Both the position numbers and the translations under genes were made by a program. DNA of 43,995 nt from Bacillus solitudinis. GTDB taxonomy: Bacteria; Bacillota; Bacilli; Bacillales; Bacillaceae_D. Positions 34,006 through 42,123 of this stretch are shown in pieces (the stretch's first letter is position 1; every line of letters begins with the position of its first letter). The stretch is from positions 1,179,763-1,223,757 of the forward strand of contig NZ_KZ454943.1 in NCBI RefSeq assembly GCF_002797395.1. The letters run 5' to 3'. The notes beneath the pieces are model-generated. The model saw nothing but the letters and a program-made list of their open reading frames with translations. It searched no databases and was not told the DNA's origin.

Positions 34006-37003
34006 CTATCCTCACCCAATTCTCTACATTTTCTATGGTTGGAACCATGTAAGGTCTAATTAATTGGCCATTCTCGATATACCCAAACTCACTCAGCTTT
34101 CGTTCCAATTCACTATCGATCGTTTTGACTGCATGTTCAATGGCGACTCTTGGATTTTCTCTTTCGAACACCACTTTATTCCAAGCATTACTGATTTCAC
34201 GTTCCACCATATAATCGCCAGGAACTTTGCCCGTAGTTTGGATCCAATCCCATTGGTCTAAAATGTCGAGTCTGGAATCCGCAGGCCACGCGCTCTTTCT
34301 AAAACCATCAATATTAGCCGTTAAATAGAGGAACTGATTTCCTAATGTCGATTGAATATCGTATGAAAACGCACTTTGAGTGTTAGCACTTGTCCACCAC
34401 TTTATAAAATCCCAGGATGCATCTTTTTTATCGCTCTCACTAAAAATGATGCCTGTGCTTCCGTACGTTGGATCCCAGCGTTCAATAACTCCCTTATCGT
34501 CTTTTACCCCAGGGATCGGTAAGGTTCCCCATTGTCCGGCCAACTCAGGTGCAGCATACTTCAATTGAATATACGTATTCGCATCCCCTATACCCACTGG
34601 CGATTTACCATTCCTGAAATTTTGGTAAAACTCGGATGTTGTAACTGGCATATTATAGACGGTAAATAGGCTCGTCATAAAGTCGAACGCTTCGTATGCC
34701 CCCCCTTGATTGATGATGCTAGTACTTCCAGTTTCGTCATACAGTTCTCCTCCAAATTGATAAATAAACGGAGTTGTTGTATCAAATCCCTTGTATGCAC
34801 TATCTGCTCCGAGAGGGACAAAGAAATTCATGTCATATCTTTGGAGCATTGGAATAAGACTAACAACTTCCTCCCATGTTTGCGGAGGTTCTTCACCCAA
34901 AAACTCCATAATATCCTTACGATAAAATAGCAGCTTTACATCTTGCGTTTCCGGAATCGCATATACACCTTCATCATAAATAAACGGAATAAAGGAGTTC
35001 GGATTAAACTGTTCTGCTAATTCAAAAAAACCATCGTACGTTCTTAAATCTTCAATGATCCCCCGTAATGCTAGCTCAAAAGGCCTTCCATGACTAATAC
35101 CTAACGCGGCATCAGGTGTACTATCTGCTGCATTCGAGAGGATTACCTTGTTTTCATCAGGTAATAGAGATAGATTCACATTTATTCCTGTTTGGGGTGT
35201 GAATTCTTCGTCAATCATTCGCTGCATAATTTCTACATGCAATCTTGATTGGTTAACCCAAACTTCAATGGTATCATCATCAACTACTGCAGCCTCATTG
35301 TACTTTGGATTAAAAAAGGAATAGCCAAATGCCTTGGCACCTTCTTTCAGACTAGTGACAACGCCCGCATTGGGTCGAGGTAAGTCCATATGATTATGAA
35401 AATAAAACGTATCCAAATGCATCGGATTATAAAGAAGCATCGGCAAAATCGCTTGAATACGTCCGTACGCTGAAGAGGGACCTTCATTGAATTTCGTCAT
35501 ATAATGTGGCAAATCATCAGGATTCTCTGCAAATTCCATGATCAATTTATGAGCAATCTCAAGTTCTGTGATCACCGGTAAATCATTCTTTTGTGTCTGT
35601 TCTATGAGAGCAAGCTTCTGTTCTTCGATTCTTCCTGCGATTCCAAATAAATAGTCCGATATATCAGGAATATACTTTTCAATTCTCCACTCTCGCTTTC
35701 TATCTACTAAACCGCCGGTTAAACGCATCATCTCTCTAGAAATGGAATCAATTCCCTCCAGCGTCATAAGCAGTTCATGATAAACATCCCTAACATTCGA
35801 ATTATTATTAGACAAAGTAAGCGTATGTTCACCTTTGTCTAGATAGATTTCATAATAATTGCCGTTTGTATCCTTTAGCGTTTCATTCTTCCAGTTACTT
35901 GAATAGTCAAACATATATAATTCCAACTCTTGAAAAGGCACTTCATCATTTATTTCAATCTTTCTATACGTTGGCATCCCATTATTCGTATCTTGAGAAT
36001 ATTTCAATGTAAGATGATAATATCCGCTCTCTTCAACAGTAAAATGATAGTCTACACTGTCACCGCTATCTCCAAAAGAGTAACCATCTAATACATTAAG
36101 GACTCTAGTTTTGTACTCATACGGCGTAACCTGTGGATCTCTAACATACTGGGGTCTAATGCTTTGCCTACTTTTCGTTGCCATATTTTCTGCTTCGATC
36201 TTAATAGTTCTCTCCGATGCATCTTCTTGCCCCTTTGTTAATGCGCGGTATTCCTCATAGGTTGGAGTGGAAATAACCGTATTTTTGATCGTGATATCTC
36301 CAAGTAAAATATAACCTTCATTCAATAAAATCGTGACTGAATTCATCCCTTTACGGAGCTTGAATTTCAAAGGTTCTGTAAAAAAATGACTAGGATCCAT
36401 CAATCCGTCCCTTTTCCATTCTGAAATCATCTCGGATCTAGGATTCAATTCATCACCGTATCTATCATACTTAAGATCGCCTTCAAGAACGATCGGTTTC
36501 CAATCCATAGAAAGACTGATCCTATTCATTTCATTGAACTGAATTTCATCATTAATTTTAATAGCAAATTCAGGTGTTAAATGGCTTTCCTGTAAAATTA
36601 AATAGTCATGCCAAAACTCATACAGTCCTTCCTCTGTTGCTTCAACATCAAAGGATATTTGATCTCCTGGTTCAAGATAGATGACTTCACTTCCATAACC
36701 TTTACTTTTCGAGCTTTCATATCTTTCTCCACCACTAATTTTGAGATAATCAATGTCAAAGCGTTGATCAGGAACGACTTGCTGATCGTTGTCCCATTGT
36801 TTCATGACACTATAATAATTGCTGTCGGTTTGAAAAGCACTAATGTAAGTTTCAATCGCCGACATACTGCGTTCATAATCGACTTTTGATAATTGCTCTT
36901 CGTAACTATTATTCATATTTTCTTTACCGATAAGTAGAATAATAGTAAAAGCAATCATTAAAAGACCTGAAATTGAGTATATGATTTTCTTTTTTATCGT
37001 CAT
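33989..37003 (-). CDS. Membrane-anchored fusion: two carbohydrate-binding-like domains plus sugar-binding protein
   Basis: A 1004-residue protein, more than twice the size of a usual binding protein. A signal-anchor helix (about 6-27) replaces the lipobox. Two beta-sandwich regions resembling CBM6/CBM35-type modules follow (about 95-245, with YEFWHDYL; about 265-420, with IKIEAENMA, ESGYYHLTLKYSQD and YLDKGEHTLTL). A helical region (about 420-560) leads to a complete family-1 solute-binding domain (about 577-985: EVWVNQSRLHVEIMQRMIDE, YAIPETQDVKLLFYRKDIM, WDFIKWWTSANT). The start ATG at 37003 is preferred over the TTG at 37027. It probably captures a polysaccharide or long oligosaccharide at the surface and passes it to the permeases whose genes overlap or follow. 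The ligand is inferred. Confidence 0.8.
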   Translation of the reverse strand: MTIKKKIIYSISGLLMIAFTIILLIGKENMNNSYEEQLSKVDYERSMSAIETYISAFQTDSNYYSVMKQWDNDQQVVPDQRFDIDYLKISGGERYESSKSKGYGSEVIYLEPGDQISFDVEATEEGLYEFWHDYLILQESHLTPEFAIKINDEIQFNEMNRISLSMDWKPIVLEGDLKYDRYGDELNPRSEMISEWKRDGLMDPSHFFTEPLKFKLRKGMNSVTILLNEGYILLGDITIKNTVISTPTYEEYRALTKGQEDASERTIKIEAENMATKSRQSIRPQYVRDPQVTPYEYKTRVLNVLDGYSFGDSGDSVDYHFTVEESGYYHLTLKYSQDTNNGMPTYRKIEINDEVPFQELELYMFDYSSNWKNETLKDTNGNYYEIYLDKGEHTLTLSNNNSNVRDVYHELLMTLEGIDSISREMMRLTGGLVDRKREWRIEKYIPDISDYLFGIAGRIEEQKLALIEQTQKNDLPVITELEIAHKLIMEFAENPDDLPHYMTKFNEGPSSAYGRIQAILPMLLYNPMHLDTFYFHNHMDLPRPNAGVVTSLKEGAKAFGYSFFNPKYNEAAVVDDDTIEVWVNQSRLHVEIMQRMIDEEFTPQTGINVNLSLLPDENKVILSNAADSTPDAALGISHGRPFELALRGIIEDLRTYDGFFELAEQFNPNSFIPFIYDEGVYAIPETQDVKLLFYRKDIMEFLGEEPPQTWEEVVSLIPMLQRYDMNFFVPLGADSAYKGFDTTTPFIYQFGGELYDETGSTSIINQGGAYEAFDFMTSLFTVYNMPVTTSEFYQNFRNGKSPVGIGDANTYIQLKYAAPELAGQWGTLPIPGVKDDKGVIERWDPTYGSTGIIFSESDKKDASWDFIKWWTSANTQSAFSYDIQSTLGNQFLYLTANIDGFRKSAWPADSRLDILDQWDWIQTTGKVPGDYMVEREISNAWNKVVFERENPRVAIEHAVKTIDSELERKLSEFGYIENGQLIRPYMVPTIENVENWVRIDGKEH

Positions 37004-37066
37004 TTGATCCCAACCTAACACAATCAAATTTTACTAAAGAAATCGATAGTTTCTTACTATAATAGG

Positions 37067-37137
37067 AAAGGAGTCTTCCTCCAGCCATAAGTTTGGCTAA
37101 AGCAAACTAATTTGACTTTTTGGATGAAAACTCCTTT
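37067..37137 (-). other. Structured intergenic RNA between the two binding-protein genes
   Basis: AAAGGAGT (37067-37074) and ACTCCTTT (37130-37137) pair over a distance, enclosing alternative small hairpins AGTTTG/CAAACT (37090-37095, 37103-37108) and AGCCA/TGGCT (37083-37087, 37094-37098), which exclude each other. It may process or stabilise the mRNA of the lipoprotein gene upstream, or regulate the fused binding protein gene. It is not a standard terminator. Confidence 0.35.
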
Positions 37138-37211
37138 ATCGTGAATGAAAAGCCTAGACCTTCCTAAATTAAAATCATTTGTTAAAATGGATCAATTAAT
37201 ATTCCGTTTAA

Positions 37212-38774
37212 TTATCTGGTGTATTGTCTTAAGTATTCTTCAAGATACTCGTTCATCATGGTATCCCACTCCGCAGCAATATCGCTGTACCTTACACCTT
37301 CATCTCTAATTTGGTTTCGCAACTCCCAAATATCTAAGTTTCCAAACACGTTTGTAACAGCCGGCATCTGTCTTGGATATGGAATTGGATTAGCTAGTTG
37401 CTGTTGGAATTCCGTATTTTTGAAAGCATCAAAGTTATATACCGCCAATTCGCTATCTTCAGGAAATCCCTTTACAAGCGGGTGTTGCTGTAATATTTCA
37501 GGATTCGTTGTAATCGGCCAACCTTGAACGAAATTCATCAAGTCGACTTCCGCTCTTAATGGGGCATCTTCAGGTAGACCTGTATATTCTTCAATCAGTG
37601 ACCATTTTGATTTCAATCCTTCCTCACCGTACGTAAGCCACTTCAACAAGTGGAACGCGGCTTCGGCTTTAACTGGGTCGTCTTCTAGTTCACTCGACAA
37701 ACTTAAGGTATCATAGTAAGCACGTAAGCTAGTTGTACCGCCTTCAGGAGCCTCCGGCATTGGATAAATATCAAACTCCATTTCACGGTTTACTATTATT
37801 TCCTGAACATCACCACTAAGCGCATACATCCATACATTGCTAATCGCTTCTAAACCGTCACCCCATGCCCATCCTAAATTTCCTACTTTCTGAGCTCTTT
37901 GTTCCTCAGTCAGATCATAGAAATGTAATCCTTCTATTCCTTCCCTTGACATTTGTTCGAACCATTCACCATATTTTTTACTGTTAGTAAAATCCCATTT
38001 TTGCGTTTCAATATTGTATCCTAACCATCCATTTGGAATACTATCAAAATAATGGGCGCCATGATCTTGAAATTCAATGATTCCTGGGAAGATAGGATTA
38101 TCTGGTGTAAGCTTTGCCACTTCACTTCTTAAATCTTCGTAGTCCTGATAAGTCCAGTCATAAGATGGAATCGCAATGTTATTTTCCCGAAGCAATTTTG
38201 TGTTTATTGCTGGAAATTGCGCGACAGACATCCAAGGAATCCCGTAAATTTCTTCACCATCATAGGTTTTCATAAAACTTTTAGCATTTTCAGAAATCCA
38301 ATCAGCTTCCGAATCAGATTCTATATATGGAGTTAAGTCTAACGTTAACTCTCTGTCGTACGCTTCGGCTGCAATCGCGGAATAGAAAATATCAGGCAAA
38401 TTCCGTTCATTTGCTCTTGCAGTTAGCATTTCCATTTGAACAAGATCTTCTTCATCCGCTGCAAACTGACGATCACGAACGACTGTAATATTCGGGTATA
38501 TTTCCATGAACTTTTGAATGTTTAGAAATATCGGATTTGTTTCATCATTTTCACCATAGAATTTACTTGCATACACTAATTCAATTTCTTTTTCCTGCCA
38601 ATCTGGTATGCCACTACCATCCTCGTCTATACCAATATAATTGGAAAAATCAGTAATCTCACCCGTATCTTCCTCATTTATTGTTTCTTTCGTACTACTT
38701 TCTCCCGTACAAGCAGATAATAGAAGTAATAAGACCATCAAAGCAGTTAGGAATAATACGTTTTTACTTTTCAT
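37212..38774 (-). CDS. Sugar-binding lipoprotein of the island 2 importer
   Basis: A 520-residue family-1 extracellular solute-binding protein. The signal peptide ends in the lipobox LLSAC with Cys22, followed by a linker rich in Glu and Thr. The mature part has KEIELVYASKFYGENDETNP and the usual late segment EAAFHLLKWLTYGEEGLKSKW. The ATG at 38774 gives 5 nt to GGAGG; in-frame ATGs at 38777 and 38804 fit less well. It is the first gene of the eight-gene operon, followed by a second binding protein, which is unusual. Its ligand may be a free oligosaccharide, while the anchored fusion handles longer chains; this is inference. Confidence 0.88.
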   Translation of the reverse strand: MKSKNVLFLTALMVLLLLLSACTGESSTKETINEEDTGEITDFSNYIGIDEDGSGIPDWQEKEIELVYASKFYGENDETNPIFLNIQKFMEIYPNITVVRDRQFAADEEDLVQMEMLTARANERNLPDIFYSAIAAEAYDRELTLDLTPYIESDSEADWISENAKSFMKTYDGEEIYGIPWMSVAQFPAINTKLLRENNIAIPSYDWTYQDYEDLRSEVAKLTPDNPIFPGIIEFQDHGAHYFDSIPNGWLGYNIETQKWDFTNSKKYGEWFEQMSREGIEGLHFYDLTEEQRAQKVGNLGWAWGDGLEAISNVWMYALSGDVQEIIVNREMEFDIYPMPEAPEGGTTSLRAYYDTLSLSSELEDDPVKAEAAFHLLKWLTYGEEGLKSKWSLIEEYTGLPEDAPLRAEVDLMNFVQGWPITTNPEILQQHPLVKGFPEDSELAVYNFDAFKNTEFQQQLANPIPYPRQMPAVTNVFGNLDIWELRNQIRDEGVRYSDIAAEWDTMMNEYLEEYLRQYTR

Positions 38775-38944
38775 CATGTCCTCCGTGTGTTTAGTATTTT
38801 TCATATATTACATAACTCTCACAAGAAACGTTTAGTCATTTCTTAAGGAAATGCCCAACTTTCGTGTATTTCAACAGCTTCTAGACGGTTTTCACGTTCA
38901 CCCCTCCCATTTAAATCACATCAAATTCTTTCTATTACAAGCTT

Positions 38945-38973
38945 ATTATCTATCTGTAAGCGCTTCCGGTAAA
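38945..38973 (-). promoter_or_regulatory. Candidate promoter of the island 2 operon
   Basis: On the minus strand TTTACC (38968-38973) and GATAAT (38945-38950) are separated by 17 bp. The cre-like/inverted-repeat operator covers the spacer and the -35. The leader to the start codon is about 165 nt. The rest of 38775-39163 shows no gene. Confidence 0.4.
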
Positions 38974-38982
38974 CCGCTTACA
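38955..38982. promoter_or_regulatory. cre-like site within a larger inverted repeat
   Basis: TGTAAGCG (38955-38962) and CGCTTACA (38975-38982) form a perfect inverted repeat with a 12-bp spacer. The left half runs on as TGTAAGCGCTTCCGG, a recognisable cre. The right half repeats the same half-site, so either CcpA or a LacI-type or other dimeric regulator could bind. It overlaps the promoter candidate. Confidence 0.55.
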
Positions 38983-39133
38983 TTATCACGAAGGTGCATT
39001 TTATTAAGATAAATTTGTCTTAAACTTAGTATCTATTTATATAGGTGCTTTTTTTCAATATCCTAAAAGAGAAATAAGACACCCTACTTCGAAAAAGAGT
39101 TTAATAGATGTATGCTTTGCAAACTAAACAAAA

Positions 39134-39159
39134 AAAAAAGCAGACTAAACTGCTTTTTT
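39134..39159 (-). terminator. Terminator after the GH13 gene
   Basis: AAAAAAGCAG pairs with CTGCTTTTTT around a 6-nt loop; on the minus strand a long T-run follows. It lies 5 bp beyond the GH13 stop codon and separates the kinase-regulator-binding protein-GH13 unit from the large operon. Confidence 0.85.
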
Positions 39160-39163
39160 CTCA

Positions 39164-40840
39164 TTAGTTTATAAGATATACGCGAGACTCATAAGGTCTT
39201 AATATAATTGATGAAAGATCAACACTGTTTTGAACATGGTAATTATTGATAAGCAATTGAGTAGATTCAAACTGAATATGTGATGGTAGTTCAAAGTTTG
39301 TATTTTCTCCTGTAAAGTTACACATAATAAGGAGTTTCTCGTTACCTAACGTACGTGTATATGCATAAATTTTCTCATCTTCTTCTAAAATAAGATCATA
39401 GGTGCCGTACACAATGATGTCATGTTTTTTTCTTAGTTTAATTAGTTCTTGATAGTAGTAGAAAATAGAATCTCTATATTCTAATGCACTTTTGGCATTG
39501 ATTTCTCGATAGTTTGGATTTACTTTCAACCAAGGAGCACCAGTAGAAAAGCCGGCGTTTTCACTATCATCCCATTGTATGGGTGTTCGTGCGTTGTCGC
39601 GCCCTTTCACATAAATCGCTTCCATCACTTTTTGGTGATCCTCGCTACCTTCTATCACTTTTTCACGGTACATGTTTTGAATCTCAATGTCGTTATAATC
39701 TTCGATTGATTCAAAGCGAACATTCGTCATCCCAATCTCTTCACCTTGGTAAATATAGGGTGTCCCTTGCATCATATGTAGGAATGTTGCAAGCATTTTC
39801 GCAGACTCCACTCGATACTCTTTGTCATCCCCTAATCGCGAAACCATCCTTGGCTGATCGTGATTATTTAAGTAAAGACTGTTCCAGCCTTTCCCTTCTA
39901 ATCCTTTTTGCCATCTTGTCATAACTTCCTTCAAATCCGTTAAATCCCATGATTTCACGTCCCATTTTCCGCCAGGACCTGAATCTAAATCCATATGTTC
40001 AAACGTGAAGATCATATTTAATTCTGTACCTTCTTGATTTGCATACTTTGCAGCATCTTCAATGGAAGCACCTGGGCACTCCCCCACTGTAATCATGTCA
40101 TACTTTGAAAGCACTTCACGGTTCATCTCTTGCAAATATTCATGGGCACGTGGACCGTTCATAAAGAATTCTCCACCCCAGTCGTACTTTTTCCCACCTG
40201 GAGCACTTGGTAATCCTTCTGCTTTTGAAATAAGGTTAATAACGTCCATACGGAAACCATCGATTCCCTTATCTAGCCACCACTTCATCATGTCATAAAT
40301 TTCTCTTCTTAATGTTGGATTTTCCCAGTTCAAATCTGGCTGTTTTTTACTGAAAAGGTGCAGGAAATACTCCTCCGTCGCATCATCATATTGCCATGCT
40401 GATCCACTAAAGAAAGATGTCCAATTGTTCGGTTCTTCTCCAGCCTTACCAGGACGCCAAATATAATAATCTCGATACGGGTTATCCTTTGATTTACGAG
40501 ACTCTACAAACCATTCATGTTCATCTGATGAATGATTAACAACCAAGTCCATCATGAGTTTCATCCCACGAGCATGCATTTCTTCTAATAGTTCGTCCAT
40601 ATCCTCGAGAGTACCGAACTCATCCATAATAGTTTGATAGTCACTAATATCATAACCGTTATCATCATTTGGTGATTTGTACACAGGAGATAACCATATG
40701 ACATCTATACCCAGTTCTTTTAAGTAATCCAATTTTGACGTGATTCCTTTGATATCACCAATACCGTCACCATTACTATCCATAAAACTTCTAGGATATA
40801 TTTGATACACAACGCTTTCTTTCCACCAATTCTTCTCCAT
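39164..40840 (-). CDS. malL: GH13 oligo-1,6-glucosidase
   Basis: A 558-residue cytoplasmic enzyme of the GH13_31 type. It has the full set of conserved regions: DLVVNHSS, GFRMDVINLI with nucleophile Asp199, TVGECPG with acid Glu254 and NNHDQPR with Asp328. QPDLNWENP is also typical of oligo-1,6-glucosidases. Val200, directly after the nucleophile, is the residue found in alpha-1,6-specific members, while maltases have a smaller or polar residue there. It should release glucose from isomalto-oligosaccharides taken up by the cell. Its gene starts 2 bp after the binding-protein gene. The symbol malL follows the family usage and is not proof of orthology. Confidence 0.88.
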   Translation of the reverse strand: MEKNWWKESVVYQIYPRSFMDSNGDGIGDIKGITSKLDYLKELGIDVIWLSPVYKSPNDDNGYDISDYQTIMDEFGTLEDMDELLEEMHARGMKLMMDLVVNHSSDEHEWFVESRKSKDNPYRDYYIWRPGKAGEEPNNWTSFFSGSAWQYDDATEEYFLHLFSKKQPDLNWENPTLRREIYDMMKWWLDKGIDGFRMDVINLISKAEGLPSAPGGKKYDWGGEFFMNGPRAHEYLQEMNREVLSKYDMITVGECPGASIEDAAKYANQEGTELNMIFTFEHMDLDSGPGGKWDVKSWDLTDLKEVMTRWQKGLEGKGWNSLYLNNHDQPRMVSRLGDDKEYRVESAKMLATFLHMMQGTPYIYQGEEIGMTNVRFESIEDYNDIEIQNMYREKVIEGSEDHQKVMEAIYVKGRDNARTPIQWDDSENAGFSTGAPWLKVNPNYREINAKSALEYRDSIFYYYQELIKLRKKHDIIVYGTYDLILEEDEKIYAYTRTLGNEKLLIMCNFTGENTNFELPSHIQFESTQLLINNYHVQNSVDLSSIILRPYESRVYLIN

Positions 40841-40842
40841 AT

Positions 40843-42111
40843 TTATCTTTTTTCCCCTTTTGCAAGAATTTCATCAATTTTTTTTGCCGCTTCAGATAAA
40901 CCATCTTCTACACTGATTCTTTCAGAAAAGATGAGTTCAAAGTACTTACCATAGATTTCTTCAATATTCCACCACTGTGCGACAGTAGGTCGTAAAAGTA
41001 CATCATCAAGACTGTTTAAATACACTTGATAATATGGGAATTGATCATAAAAACCGGCTAATTCAACATGTTTATTCGATGGAATTAGACCCGTTTGTGC
41101 TAAATACGTTTGTGGTTCTATGTTTGTCATCCATTTCACAAATGTCCATGCTGCTTCCTTATGTTTTGTCGCTTTTGAAATAACTAAGTTTTCTCCGCCT
41201 AAAACGGCCCTTTTACCATCACTAATTGGGAATGGTGCTGCAATCGTTAACTCATTAATAATATCAATCTTTTCTTGCGAATGAACACTGTAAAACCATG
41301 GTCCTTCATCAATGACAAAATAACGCCCTTCTAAAACACCTTGCCATCTTCCACCAGCTGTTACTAAATTCCCAGTTTGATAAAGAGTTAAAAGCTTCTT
41401 AACAGCAGTAATGCTTTTTATGCTGTCCAAATATCCTGTTGCTTTTTTATAAGTTGGATCGGTTAGCATGCCACCAAGCCCATAAAAATAGTGTAGTGAA
41501 TCCCATGTAGATAAATTTTCTATTCCAATGACAAACTGATTCCTTTCAACCATTTCAATTAGCTCATTCATCGTCTCAGGTGGGCTTTCCCTCCCAGACA
41601 TTTCAAGTAGCACCTTGTTATAAATTGAAACTTTTGTGTTGGTATTTAAAGGAACACCGTAATGTTTCCCGTCATAATAGTTGGATTGTAACGGTTCTTC
41701 ATAATACTGTTCCTTTAATTCATCAAAATCGTCAAACTCACTCACAGGATATAATAGTCCCAGTTGAGCAAAAGTAGGTAGCCAAACAATGTCCATTCGA
41801 ATAATATCAGGGGGCTTATTAGAAGATGCTCTTGAAATAATGGCTTGCTTTAATTCATTATTATAGGGTTTCCTAACAGACACTACATCAATCATTGGAA
41901 ATTCCTCTTCAAATAATGGAATAAGGATATTTTCAAACACATGTGTTTCTTGTTCACTGTAAGTATGCCAAATAACAAGCTCTTCTGTTGAGGATTGTGC
42001 ATCTAATGCAGGACGGCTGTTTCCGATTATGGTTTGGTTTCCACAACCTGTTGTCATAATGACTGTAGTGATCAACCATAGAATCTTTAAAACATTTCGT
42101 ATTATATTCAT
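40843..42111 (-). CDS. Sugar-binding lipoprotein linked to a two-component system
   Basis: A 422-residue family-1 extracellular solute-binding protein. The lipobox is MTTGC with Cys23; the mature part begins after a Ser-rich linker with EELVIWHTYSEQETHVF. The ATG at 42111 is chosen because AGGAGGTGG precedes it (a GTG at 42120 lies within that site). It lies directly after the response regulator gene and before GH13, with no permease beside it. It may serve the permeases of the neighbouring operon, or act as the sensing subunit of the kinase, as AraP does in the AraPST system of Geobacillus. Confidence 0.85.
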   Translation of the reverse strand: MNIIRNVLKILWLITTVIMTTGCGNQTIIGNSRPALDAQSSTEELVIWHTYSEQETHVFENILIPLFEEEFPMIDVVSVRKPYNNELKQAIISRASSNKPPDIIRMDIVWLPTFAQLGLLYPVSEFDDFDELKEQYYEEPLQSNYYDGKHYGVPLNTNTKVSIYNKVLLEMSGRESPPETMNELIEMVERNQFVIGIENLSTWDSLHYFYGLGGMLTDPTYKKATGYLDSIKSITAVKKLLTLYQTGNLVTAGGRWQGVLEGRYFVIDEGPWFYSVHSQEKIDIINELTIAAPFPISDGKRAVLGGENLVISKATKHKEAAWTFVKWMTNIEPQTYLAQTGLIPSNKHVELAGFYDQFPYYQVYLNSLDDVLLRPTVAQWWNIEEIYGKYFELIFSERISVEDGLSEAAKKIDEILAKGEKR

Positions 42112-42123
42112 AATCGCCACCTC

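Noticed and set aside
39583-39924. Plus-strand open frame of 113 codons
   Set aside because: It lies fully inside the well-supported GH13 gene on the other strand and looks like antisense of it.
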